Assembly: GCF_000422645.1 (NCBI RefSeq)
Contig: NZ_AUGL01000018.1
Coordinates: 1 to 64,000, forward strand
Length of the DNA stretch: 64,000 nucleotides
Source of the DNA: Ferrimonas futtsuensis DSM 18154
GTDB lineage: Bacteria; Pseudomonadota; Gammaproteobacteria; Enterobacterales; Shewanellaceae
Reading direction: 5' to 3'
Shown here: positions 27,705 through 35,908 of the stretch, in pieces
How positions within the stretch are numbered: position 1 is the stretch's first letter
Layout: each line of letters opens with the position of its first letter
Notes under the pieces: model-generated
What the model was told of the DNA's origin: nothing
The model's input: only the letters and a program-made list of their open reading frames with translations
Database searches by the model: none
Program-made: the position numbers and the translations under genes

Positions 27705-28535
27705 ATGAAAAAGATGTTGGCTGGTGCAGCTCTTGCTGCTCTCTCAATGAACGCTTTCGCTGCTGACTACTCTGACGGCGACATCCACAAGAATGACTAC
27801 AAGTGGATGCAGTTTAACCTGATGTACTCCATCGGCGAGAAGCCTAATAACCCAGCTACTGGTGATCAGCACGATTACCTGGAGATGGAGTTCGGTGGTC
27901 GTTCCGGAATCTTCGATCTGTACGGTTACGTTGATATTTTCAACCTGACCAACAACGATTCCAGCGATTCCGACAAGGGTCCTGGCGAAAGCAAGATGTT
28001 CATGAAGTTCGCTCCTCGCGTTTCTCTGGACGCGCTGACCGGTAAAGACCTGTCCTTCGGTCCCGTTCAGGAAGTGTACTTCTCCACCCTGTTCAACTGG
28101 AATGGCCAGATTGACAGCGGCGTTAACACTACCTTCTGGGGTGTGGGTGCTGACGTAATGGTTCCTTGGCTGGGCAAAACCGGCATGAACCTGTACGCTC
28201 ACTACGACCTGAACGCCAAAGAGTGGAACGGCTATCAGTTCTCCATGAACTGGTTCAAGCCCTTCAAGTTCTTCGAGAACGGCTCCTTCCTGTCCTTCCA
28301 GGGCTACGTTGATTATCAGTTCGCTGGTGACGAAGACATGGGTAACGAGTTCGTACCTATGACCACCAACGGTGGTGCGGCCTTCTTCGGCCTGTACTGG
28401 CACTCTGACCGCTTCGCGGCTGGCTACGGTCTGAAGGGTTACAAAGACGTATACCTGCTGGAAGACGAAGGCGGTATCGTAGGTCTGGAGTCCACTGGTG
28501 TCTCCCACTACTTCGCAGTGACTTACAAGTTCTAA
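27705..28535 (+). CDS. tsx: Nucleoside-specific outer membrane channel Tsx
   Basis: A 276-residue outer membrane beta-barrel with signal peptide MKKMLAGAALAALSMNAFA. The Tsx-family pattern is clear: DIHKNDYKWMQFNLMYS near the mature N-terminus, YLEMEFGGRSGIFDLYGYVDIFN, and a C-terminal aromatic (VTYKF) for BAM recognition. It gives nucleosides passage across the outer membrane ahead of NupC. Three possible starts are stacked (TTG 27699, ATG 27702, ATG 27705); 27705 has the best spacing from AGGGG. Codon use is strongly optimised, as in nupC. Confidence 0.94.
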   Translation: MKKMLAGAALAALSMNAFAADYSDGDIHKNDYKWMQFNLMYSIGEKPNNPATGDQHDYLEMEFGGRSGIFDLYGYVDIFNLTNNDSSDSDKGPGESKMFMKFAPRVSLDALTGKDLSFGPVQEVYFSTLFNWNGQIDSGVNTTFWGVGADVMVPWLGKTGMNLYAHYDLNAKEWNGYQFSMNWFKPFKFFENGSFLSFQGYVDYQFAGDEDMGNEFVPMTTNGGAAFFGLYWHSDRFAAGYGLKGYKDVYLLEDEGGIVGLESTGVSHYFAVTYKF

Positions 28536-28552
28536 GTTAACTTGCTGAAGAA

Positions 28553-28588
28553 AAGCCCCGGCGCTCAGGCCCCGGGGCTTTGTTTTTC
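28553..28588 (+). terminator. Intrinsic terminator after tsx
   Basis: AAGCCCCGG and CCGGGGCTT arms with a loop of about 10 nt, followed by TGTTTTT. Confidence 0.9.
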
Positions 28589-28834
28589 CTGCTTCTGGCC
28601 GTTTGTGAAAACCACACACCCTGTAACGAATCCTGGCCAGAATTTTGTCAGTAATAATTCAACAAAATCGGCTCTGAGCGGTTGTAATCTCGCGTTTCTA
28701 CTGCCATGATGCTGCATAGTTTGTTCATTGTACAAAACTGAGTGTTTGCACTGGGGTGCCAATGAGGTACTTCGGGAACTCTCCAAGGAATCAATCTCGC
28801 GTCACGCATGTGAGCGTAGGTGACCTCCAGCCTT

Positions 28835-28850
28835 GAACCCGTCCGGGTTC
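28835..28850. promoter_or_regulatory. 16-bp inverted repeat upstream of the deo operon
   Basis: GAACCCG-TC-CGGGTTC is a perfect inverted repeat about 100 bp before deoC without a T run. It lies 3' of TGTGAGCGTAGGTGAC (28810-28825), a degenerate CRP-like sequence. It could be an operator or a leader hairpin; the protein partner is unknown. Confidence 0.35.
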
Positions 28851-28911
28851 AGTGCCTGCCGTTAATAGGTTTTATTCAATTCGTGCCACGTGCGAGTGAC
28901 CATTCTTTTTC

Positions 28912-28917
28912 TATACT
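28912..28917 (+). promoter_or_regulatory. Possible -10 box for deoC
   Basis: TATACT lies 34 bp upstream of the deoC start; the -35 region is poor, as expected for activator-dependent deo promoters. Confidence 0.35.
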
Positions 28918-28950
28918 GCTTTTAGTTTAAATTTAGACTGGAGACTCACC

Positions 28951-29721
28951 ATGAGTGATATCAAAGCGATTGCACAGCGCGCCATTCAATTGATGGATTT
29001 GACCACCCTGAATGACGACGACACCGATCAGAAGGTTATCGACCTGTGCCACAATGCCAAGACTGGCGCTGGCAACACTGCGGCCATCTGCATCTACCCT
29101 CGCTTTATTCCTATTGCCCGCAAAACTCTGCGTGAGATCGGTGCCGAGCAGGTACAGATCGCCACTGTAACCAACTTCCCCCATGGTAACGACGACATCG
29201 ACATCGCCGTTGCTGAAACCAAGGCTGCGGTTGCCTATGGTGCGGACGAAGTAGACGTAGTATTCCCTTACCGTGCCCTGATGGCCGGCAACGAGCAGGT
29301 TGGTTTCGACCTGGTTAAAGCCTGTAAGGCTGCGTGTGGCGATGTACTGCTGAAAGTGATCATCGAGTCCGGTGAACTGAAGGACGAGGCCCTGATTCGC
29401 AAGGCGTCTGAAATCTCCATCGACGCCGGTGCCGATTTCATCAAAACCTCCACCGGTAAGGTTCCGGTAAACGCTACTCTGGAAGCGGCTCGCATCATGA
29501 TGAGCGTGATCGCCGAGAAGAACCATGCCATCGGCTTCAAGCCAGCTGGCGGTGTTCGCAACGCCGAGCAGGCCGGTGAATACCTGGACCTGGCCGCCGA
29601 ACTTCTGGGCAAAGACTGGGTTTCTCCTCGCACCTTCCGCTTCGGTGCTTCCAGTCTGCTGAACAGCCTGCTGCATACTCTGGAACTGGCTGACGCCCCA
29701 GCAGAAAGCAAAGGTTATTAA
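28951..29721 (+). CDS. deoC: Deoxyribose-phosphate aldolase
   Basis: A 256-residue class I aldolase that cleaves 2-deoxyribose-5-phosphate to acetaldehyde and glyceraldehyde-3-phosphate. The Schiff-base lysine is Lys165 in DFIKTSTGK; the second conserved lysine is in [11 protein letters not shown], and Asp in [10 protein letters not shown] is present. Length equals the E. coli-type enzyme (about 259). First gene of deoC-deoA-deoB-deoD, all on the plus strand; a 165-bp gap precedes deoA. Confidence 0.97.
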   Translation: MSDIKAIAQRAIQLMDLTTLNDDDTDQKVIDLCHNAKTGAGNTAAICIYPRFIPIARKTLREIGAEQVQIATVTNFPHGNDDIDIAVAETKAAVAYGADEVDVVFPYRALMAGNEQVGFDLVKACKAACGDVLLKVIIESGELKDEALIRKASEISIDAGADFIKTSTGKVPVNATLEAARIMMSVIAEKNHAIGFKPAGGVRNAEQAGEYLDLAAELLGKDWVSPRTFRFGASSLLNSLLHTLELADAPAESKGY

Positions 29722-29886
29722 TCTACACCCAGATTGATATTTGTGATCCGGATCGCCGGAACTGGCGCTGACCTTGACTAAAATTGGCTCAGCGCTAGTA
29801 AATTTACGACACAATAGTTCCGAGTCCGTTTCAAGATTATAAGGTGTTGCTCCCATTGCAGGAGCAACCCATATCGGAGGCATAGG

Positions 29887-31209
29887 ATGTTTCTACCGCA
29901 AGAGATAATCCGCAAGAAGCGTAATGGAGAGCCCCTGTCCGAGCAGGAGATCCGGTTCTTCGTTGAAGGCATTACCAACGGCAACGTCAGTGAAGGTCAG
30001 ATTGCGGCTTTCGCCATGGCTATCTACTTCAATGATATGCCCATGGACGAGCGTATCTCCCTGACCAAGGCGATGCGCGATTCCGGCATGGTGCTGAATT
30101 GGGATGCCCATAACTTTGACGGTCCTGTTATCGACAAGCACTCCACCGGTGGTGTGGGTGACGTTGTATCCCTGATGATGGGCCCCATGATTGCTGCCTG
30201 TGGCGGCTATGTGCCCATGATCTCCGGCCGTGGCCTGGGCCACACCGGGGGGACTCTGGATAAGCTGGAAGCGATTCCCGGCTATAACATTACCCCGACC
30301 AACGAAGTGTTCGGCAAAGTGGTAAAGGACGCGGGCGTGGCCATCATTGGCCAGACCGGTGATCTGGCACCTGCTGACAAGCGTTTCTACTCCATCCGCG
30401 ATGTGACCGCCACCGTTGAGTCCATTGCCGCCATTACCGCATCCATTCTGTCCAAGAAACTGGCGTGCGGCCTGGAAGCCCTGGTGATGGACGTGAAAGT
30501 AGGCAGCGGCGCCTTTATGCCCACCTACGACGCGTCCAAAGACCTGGCCCAGAGCATCGTGGATGTGGCCAACGGCGCCGGTGTACGCACCTCCGCGCTG
30601 CTGACCGATATGAACCAGACTCTGGCGTCCAGCGCCGGTAATGCCGTGGAAGTGCGTGAGGCGGTTCGTTACCTGACCGGCGAATACCGTAACCCTCGTC
30701 TGCACGAAGTGACCATGTCTCTGTCCGCCGAACTGCTGGTTCTGGGCAAGCTGGCTGCAGATACCACTGAAGCGCGTGCCAAACTGCAACATGCTCTGGA
30801 CAGTGGTAAGGCCGCCGAGGTCTTTGCCAAGATGGTGTCCGGCCTGGGCGGCCCAACAGACTTCCTCTCCAAGATGGATGTCTACATGCCACAGGCGGAG
30901 ATCATCCGTCCCGTATATGCTGAAGATAGCGGCATCGTTACTGCCATGGACACTCGCGCCATGGGCATGGCGGTGGTTGGCCTGGGCGGCGGCCGCCGTC
31001 TGCCTACCGATGGCATCGACTACGCTGTGGGCATGACCAACATTATCTCTCTGGGCGAGACTGTCGACAGTGCTACGCCGATTGCCATGGTTCACGCCCG
31101 TAACGAGGGGCAGTTCCAGGAGGCTGAAGCAGCTCTGCGTCAGGCGATCAGCCTGGGGGATGCCTATGAAGCCACTCCGGATGTGTACGAGACCATCCGT
31201 GGTCGCTAA
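29887..31209 (+). CDS. deoA: Thymidine phosphorylase
   Basis: A 440-residue pyrimidine nucleoside phosphorylase that converts thymidine and phosphate to thymine and 2-deoxyribose-1-phosphate. Family signature [18 protein letters not shown] (residues about 83-100) binds phosphate; [16 protein letters not shown] is the glycine-rich active-site loop. The C-terminal domain with [16 protein letters not shown] is complete. ATG 29887 follows CGGAGGCATAGG. It precedes deoB by 11 bp. Confidence 0.97.
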   Translation: MFLPQEIIRKKRNGEPLSEQEIRFFVEGITNGNVSEGQIAAFAMAIYFNDMPMDERISLTKAMRDSGMVLNWDAHNFDGPVIDKHSTGGVGDVVSLMMGPMIAACGGYVPMISGRGLGHTGGTLDKLEAIPGYNITPTNEVFGKVVKDAGVAIIGQTGDLAPADKRFYSIRDVTATVESIAAITASILSKKLACGLEALVMDVKVGSGAFMPTYDASKDLAQSIVDVANGAGVRTSALLTDMNQTLASSAGNAVEVREAVRYLTGEYRNPRLHEVTMSLSAELLVLGKLAADTTEARAKLQHALDSGKAAEVFAKMVSGLGGPTDFLSKMDVYMPQAEIIRPVYAEDSGIVTAMDTRAMGMAVVGLGGGRRLPTDGIDYAVGMTNIISLGETVDSATPIAMVHARNEGQFQEAEAALRQAISLGDAYEATPDVYETIRGR

Positions 31210-31220
31210 GGAGTAATTGA

Positions 31221-32438
31221 ATGAAACGCGTATTTATCCTGATGATGGATTCCTTCGGCATCGGTGCCGCAGGCGACGCTGACAAGTTCGGTGACGTCGG
31301 CTCCGACACCTTTGGCCACATCGCCAAAGAGTGTGCCGAAGGCCGCGCCGAAGTGGGCCGCAGTGGCCCCCTGAAGCTGCCTAACCTCGCCAAGTTTGGT
31401 TTGGTCAAGGCTGCCCAGGAAAGCACTGGCCAGGTGCCCGCGGGTATGGATGCCGACATTGAAGTGACTGGCGCTTATGGCTTTGCTTCCGAACTCTCTT
31501 CCGGCAAGGATACCCCCAGCGGTCACTGGGAGATGGCCGGTGTGCCTGTCCTGTATGACTGGGGCTACTTCACTGACAAGCAAAACAGTTTCCCGAAAGA
31601 GCTGACCGACCGCATACTCGAGCGTGCGGGTCTGGACGGGTTCCTGGGTAACTGTCATGCATCCGGTACCGCCATCCTTGAGCAGCTGGGCGAGGAGCAC
31701 ATGCGCTCCGGTCAGCCCATCTTCTACACCTCTGCTGACAGCGTCTTCCAGATCGCCTGTCACGAAGAGAGCTTCGGCCTGGAGCGCCTGTACGAGCTGT
31801 GTAAGATTGCTCGTGAGGAACTTGAGCCCTACAACATTGGTCGTGTCATTGCCCGTCCTTTCGTTGGCAGCGGCGCGGCTGATTTTGCCCGTACCGGTAA
31901 CCGTGCCGACTATGCGGTAGAGCCGCCAGCACCCACAGTGCTGGATAAGCTCAAAGCGGCCGGTGGTGAAGTGGTGTCCGTGGGTAAGATCGCCGACATC
32001 TACGCCAACTGCGGCATCACCAAAAAGGTGAAGGGCAGTGGCCTGGAGGCGTTGTGGGATCGCACCCTGGAGCAGGTCGATGAAGCCGGTGATAACACCA
32101 TCGTGTTCACAAACTTCGTAGATTTTGATTCCTCTTATGGCCACCGTCGTGACGTAAACGGCTATGCTAATGCATTGGAATACTTTGATAAGCGGCTGCC
32201 AGAGCTTCTCGAGAAGCTGGACGACGGTGACGTCGTGCTGGTGACTGCTGATCACGGCTGTGATCCTACCTGGTCAGGTACCGACCACACCCGTGAATAT
32301 GTTCCCGTACTGGCCTATGGCAAACCTGTGGCCGCGGGCTCCCTGGGGCACCGCGAGTCCTTTGCCGATATCGGTCAGTCCATTGCCAGCTACTTTAAGC
32401 TGGACGCTATGGACTACGGCAAGTCCTTCCTGAATTAA
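31221..32438 (+). CDS. deoB: Phosphopentomutase
   Basis: A 405-residue alkaline-phosphatase-superfamily enzyme that interconverts (deoxy)ribose-1-phosphate and 5-phosphate, joining deoA/deoD products to deoC. Manganese-binding motifs are visible: [12 protein letters not shown] at the start, [12 protein letters not shown] with the catalytic threonine (about 90-101), and [19 protein letters not shown] near the end. Ribosome site AAGGAG precedes ATG 31221. Confidence 0.97.
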   Translation: MKRVFILMMDSFGIGAAGDADKFGDVGSDTFGHIAKECAEGRAEVGRSGPLKLPNLAKFGLVKAAQESTGQVPAGMDADIEVTGAYGFASELSSGKDTPSGHWEMAGVPVLYDWGYFTDKQNSFPKELTDRILERAGLDGFLGNCHASGTAILEQLGEEHMRSGQPIFYTSADSVFQIACHEESFGLERLYELCKIAREELEPYNIGRVIARPFVGSGAADFARTGNRADYAVEPPAPTVLDKLKAAGGEVVSVGKIADIYANCGITKKVKGSGLEALWDRTLEQVDEAGDNTIVFTNFVDFDSSYGHRRDVNGYANALEYFDKRLPELLEKLDDGDVVLVTADHGCDPTWSGTDHTREYVPVLAYGKPVAAGSLGHRESFADIGQSIASYFKLDAMDYGKSFLN

Positions 32439-32467
32439 CTGATGAAATGAAATAGGGGTCAATAATA

Positions 32468-33172
32468 ATGGCAACTCCACACATTAATGCACCTGCTGGC
32501 GCTTTCGCCGAAACCGTTCTGTTCCCTGGCGACCCTCTGCGCGCCAAGTACATTGCGGAAACCTTCCTGGAAGACGTTGAACAGGTTACCGACGTACGTA
32601 ACATGCTGGGCTTCACCGGTACCTACAAGGGCAAGAAAGTGTCCGTAATGGGTTCCGGCATGGGTATCCCATCCTGCTCCATCTACGCCAAAGAGCTGAT
32701 CACCGAGTACGGTGTGAAGAACATCATCCGCGTGGGCAGCTGTGGTGCCGTAAGCACCGACGTTAAAGTACGCGACGTGATCATCGGCATGGGTGCCTGC
32801 ACCGATTCCGGCGTAAACCGCACTCGCTTCAAGGGTTACGATTTCGCCGCCATCGCCGACTACGGTCTGCTGTCCAACGTAGTGAAGTCTGCCGAAGCGT
32901 CCAACATCGCCGTTAAGATCGGTAACATCTACTCTGCCGACCTGTTCTACACCCCGGATCCAGAGATGTTCGACATCATGGAGAAGATGAACGTTCTGGG
33001 TGTAGAGATGGAAGCCGCCGGTCTGTACGGTGTGGCTGCCGAGTACGGCGCCAACGCCCTGTGCGTAGTGACCGTATCCGATCACATCCGTACCGGTGAA
33101 GCGACCACCTCTGAAGAGCGTCAGACCACCTTCAACGACATGATAGTGATGACTCTGGATTCTCTGCTGTAA
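32468..33172 (+). CDS. deoD: Purine nucleoside phosphorylase, DeoD type
   Basis: A 234-residue hexameric-type PNP (E. coli 239). It cleaves purine (deoxy)nucleosides to base and (deoxy)ribose-1-phosphate. Family motifs: [10 protein letters not shown] (phosphate), [17 protein letters not shown] and [29 protein letters not shown], with the catalytic Asp in VSDH. Last gene of the deo operon, 29 bp after deoB and before a terminator. Confidence 0.97.
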   Translation: MATPHINAPAGAFAETVLFPGDPLRAKYIAETFLEDVEQVTDVRNMLGFTGTYKGKKVSVMGSGMGIPSCSIYAKELITEYGVKNIIRVGSCGAVSTDVKVRDVIIGMGACTDSGVNRTRFKGYDFAAIADYGLLSNVVKSAEASNIAVKIGNIYSADLFYTPDPEMFDIMEKMNVLGVEMEAAGLYGVAAEYGANALCVVTVSDHIRTGEATTSEERQTTFNDMIVMTLDSLL

Positions 33173-33190
33173 GCCGAAGTTTCAGATGAC

Positions 33191-33218
33191 AAAGGCGGGC
33201 CTAATGGCCCGCCTTTTG
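33191..33218 (+). terminator. Intrinsic terminator after deoD
   Basis: Arms AAAGGCGGGCC and GGCCCGCCTTTT with a 4-nt loop. It also lies just past the end of the convergent ytjB-like gene and could serve both. Confidence 0.9.
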
Positions 33219-33229
33219 TGTATTTGTGG

Positions 33230-33970
33230 CTAAGCTTTCGGTTTCGGTGGGGGCGGTTTGCTGTCTTCCGCCTCTTCAGGTTCTTCCGCCTCTTCAGGTT
33301 CTTCCGCCTCTTCTGGTTCTTCCGCCTCTTCAGGCTGTGGGGGCTCGGCGGATTTGGCGGCTTTGAGCTGATCCCGGCGGCGGTTGATGTCCAGACGCCG
33401 GGTGGAGAGCGCCAGGGTCAGCAGGGCGCCCACCAGACCGGCCATCAGCATCATCAGCGGTTGCTGGCGGATCAGGCTGCGTTCCAGGCGGCGCTGCTCG
33501 ATGAAGAACAGGTGGGTGTTGGCGCGAATGCGCAGGTAACCCAGGGATTGTTCTTCCAGAACCACTTCGGCCACAAAGGGGTCGAACCGGTCCAGGGCGG
33601 CCTCAATGACCGACTCCTCCGGCAGTTGTGACAGGGGAAACAGGCTCTGGGCTTGGAACAGTTTCTGGCCATCGGCGCTGAACAGGGTGGCGGAGAGGAT
33701 TCGGCTGTCTTCCACCAGGCTGTCTACCAGCCATTGCAGTTGATCGTCCCGTTCGTCGGCCAGGGCCGGCGCGGCGGCGATGGCGGCAAACTGAACGATC
33801 TGTTCCGCCTGACCATCGGCCTTGCCGTAGAGCAGTTCGCTGCGTTGGCTCACCTGATGCTGCCACATCAGCAAGATGGCACTGAGCAGGGCGACGGCGG
33901 CAATCACCTGCATCAGTCTCAGGGTCAGTCGTCCGTAGTTATGGTTGGTTGTCTCGCCGTTATGGGTCAA
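33230..33970 (-). CDS. ytjB: YtjB/Smp-like inner membrane protein with acidic tandem-repeat tail
   Basis: A 246-residue protein: TM1 (about residues 18-38, LMQVIAAVALLSAILLMW), a periplasmic domain (about 39-165) and TM2 (about 168-190, LMMLMAGLVGALLTLAL). The cytoplasmic tail ends in a Pro/Glu-rich stretch of four six-residue repeats (EEAEEP-like) and PPPPKPKA. As in E. coli, the gene is divergent from serB, which supports the YtjB (Smp) assignment. It is described as an SMP-family membrane protein; no biochemical role can be read from the sequence. The repeat tail is an oddity of this copy. Confidence 0.85.
   Translation of the reverse strand: MTHNGETTNHNYGRLTLRLMQVIAAVALLSAILLMWQHQVSQRSELLYGKADGQAEQIVQFAAIAAAPALADERDDQLQWLVDSLVEDSRILSATLFSADGQKLFQAQSLFPLSQLPEESVIEAALDRFDPFVAEVVLEEQSLGYLRIRANTHLFFIEQRRLERSLIRQQPLMMLMAGLVGALLTLALSTRRLDINRRRDQLKAAKSAEPPQPEEAEEPEEAEEPEEAEEPEEAEDSKPPPPKPKA
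33264..33335 (-). repeat. Four tandem 18-bp repeats in the ytjB-like gene
   Basis: Unit TCTTCCGCCTCTTCAGGT (plus strand) repeated four times; the third copy differs by one base and the fourth by one. It encodes (P)EEAEEP units, stays in frame and is prone to length change by slippage. Confidence 0.95.
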
Positions 33971-34063
33971 GCCGTTGTCCTTGCAGCCTCTTCATCCTTT
34001 TGTGATCCTAGCGACTAATCTGCGCAATGAACAGACAACCTGTCGTTTTTCAAGGAGTAAGCC

Positions 34064-34909
34064 ATGAGTTCACAGCCTGTTTCCGCTGAGGAGACCCGGA
34101 TTGTCCTCACCGACGCTGCCGCTGCCGAGCGTCTGGCCGGTGATGCCAGACAACAGGGGCTGGTGGTCTCAACCGGCCAGAGGGGCGTCCACCACTGGGT
34201 CAGTTGGCTGGGGGAGGCCTCCCTGCCTCTTCCCGCGGGTGCCGAGCGCTTCAGCCTGAGTGCTGAGCGTCCGCGCCTGGATACGCCGGGTCTGCTGTTG
34301 ATGGATATGGACTCTACCGCCATCGGCATCGAATGCATCGATGAGATCGCCCGGGCAGGGGGCGTGTATGACGAAGTAAGCCAGGTGACCGAAGCGGCCA
34401 TGCGCGGCGAACTGGGGTTCGAGGAGAGCCTGCGTCAGCGGGTGGCCAAGTTGGACGGCATCTCCGCCTCGGTGCTGGACGAGATCGCAGCCAACCTGCC
34501 GCTGAATCCTGGACTGGAAGCCCTGGTGGAGGGGCTGAAACAGGCGGGCTGGAAGGTGGCCCTGGCCTCGGGGGGATTCAACCGCATCGCGTCAGTATTG
34601 GCCGCCCATCTTGGGCTGGATCACTTCCAGGCCAACGATCTCGAAGAGGCGGATGGGGTGCTGACCGGCCGGGTCAGTGGTGAAATTGTCGGTGCCGAGG
34701 TAAAAGCGGCAATACTGGCGCAACTCGGAGAGAAATATGGCATTCCTCAGAGCCAGTGGGTGGCGATGGGGGATGGGGCCAATGACCTGCCGATGATGAA
34801 TCGTGCGGCGCTGGGGGTGGGCTTCAGGGCCAAGCCTGCGGTGGCGGCACAGGCGGATGCTCACCTGGCCGCTCTGGGCCTGGACGCCACATTAGTGCTA
34901 TTGATCTAG
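34064..34909 (+). CDS. serB: Phosphoserine phosphatase
   Basis: A 281-residue HAD-superfamily enzyme for the last step of serine synthesis. The nucleophile motif is Asp81-Met-Asp83-Ser-Thr; also ECIDEIARAGG, ALASGGFN (motif II Ser) and MGDGANDLPMMNRA (motif IV). It is shorter than E. coli SerB (322), with a reduced N-terminal region. AAGGAG lies 8 nt before ATG 34064. Divergent from ytjB. Confidence 0.96.
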   Translation: MSSQPVSAEETRIVLTDAAAAERLAGDARQQGLVVSTGQRGVHHWVSWLGEASLPLPAGAERFSLSAERPRLDTPGLLLMDMDSTAIGIECIDEIARAGGVYDEVSQVTEAAMRGELGFEESLRQRVAKLDGISASVLDEIAANLPLNPGLEALVEGLKQAGWKVALASGGFNRIASVLAAHLGLDHFQANDLEEADGVLTGRVSGEIVGAEVKAAILAQLGEKYGIPQSQWVAMGDGANDLPMMNRAALGVGFRAKPAVAAQADAHLAALGLDATLVLLI

Positions 34910-34963
34910 GTCACGAATCAGGGTCTAATCGTTCCTCCAGGGAGTAGGAGGGTTGCAACGTTC

Positions 34964-35908
34964 ATGACACACAGCCAGGGATCGGAGTTTATCGATTATC
35001 GCAGCGGCCAGCTGCATCTGCGGGTGCTGACCCCCGAAGAGACGCCAAAGGGCGTGGTGCTGATGGTGCACGGCGCCATGAGCAATGGTCGGGTGTTCTA
35101 CAGTGGCGGAGGCCGTGGCCTGGGGTGCTATCTGGCGGACCAGGGTTATCAGGTCTACGTGCTCGATTGCTACGGTCATGGGCAGTCCCATCCTCCCCTG
35201 TCTCATCGTGAGGAGCATGGCCAGTACGAAGTGATCCATGAGCAGCTGCCCCTGGTGCAGCGACTGCTGCTGGAGCGCCACAGCCAGCCTATTCATTGGG
35301 TGGGTCACTCCTGGGGCGGTGTACTGATGATCGCGGCCCTGGCCCGCTACCCCTCACTTCTGCAACAGATTCCCACCCTGACCCTGTTCGCGTCCAAGCG
35401 CACGGTGCGTAGCTGGAGCTCTGAGCGGCTGCTGAAGATCGAGCTCGCCTGGAAGCGACTGTTCCCCTGGCTGGGTCAGAAGTTGGGTTATCTGCCCCTG
35501 CAGCGCTGGCGGGTGGGGATGGATGACCAGTCGACCCGTTTCCTGATGGACTCTCTGCCCTGGATCTCCGATGCCCACTGGCTGGATGAGATGGATGGTT
35601 TTGACTATGGCGAGTCGGCCCGCGAGCTGGTGGCCCAGGGGCGATGGCCCGCCACCTGGTTTCTGGCGGGGGCCGGTGACAAGGCATTGGGCAACCCCAG
35701 GGATGTGAAAGACCTGATGCAGGAGTGCGGCCTGGATGGAATGGCCCGCTATCAGGTTCTGGGGCGACGCCAGGGCTGGCGTCGTGATTACGACCATGCG
35801 GGCATTCTGACTCACCGGGATGCAGCCAAGGAGCTGTACCCGGACGTGCTTAGCTGGCTGCAGTCTCCCCAGTGGCTAGCTGATACTCCAGCAGGGTCTC
35901 AGGGGTGA
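34964..35908 (+). CDS. Alpha/beta hydrolase of unknown substrate
   Basis: A 314-residue alpha/beta-fold hydrolase with no signal peptide. Oxyanion region MVHGAMSNGRVF (about 34-45), nucleophile elbow GHSWGG with Ser116 and terminal His in DYDHAGILTH; an acid residue near GAGDKALG completes the triad. A cap region (about 130-200) is rich in Trp/Leu/Arg. It resembles broad-range lipase/esterase-like proteins found beside serB in Shewanella relatives, but the substrate cannot be assigned. Its last 59 bp overlap the 3' end of the convergent PilZ gene. Confidence 0.8.
   Translation: MTHSQGSEFIDYRSGQLHLRVLTPEETPKGVVLMVHGAMSNGRVFYSGGGRGLGCYLADQGYQVYVLDCYGHGQSHPPLSHREEHGQYEVIHEQLPLVQRLLLERHSQPIHWVGHSWGGVLMIAALARYPSLLQQIPTLTLFASKRTVRSWSSERLLKIELAWKRLFPWLGQKLGYLPLQRWRVGMDDQSTRFLMDSLPWISDAHWLDEMDGFDYGESARELVAQGRWPATWFLAGAGDKALGNPRDVKDLMQECGLDGMARYQVLGRRQGWRRDYDHAGILTHRDAAKELYPDVLSWLQSPQWLADTPAGSQG

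Noticed and set aside
33264-33335. CRISPR-like repeats
   Set aside because: The units are directly adjacent without spacers and lie within a coding frame.
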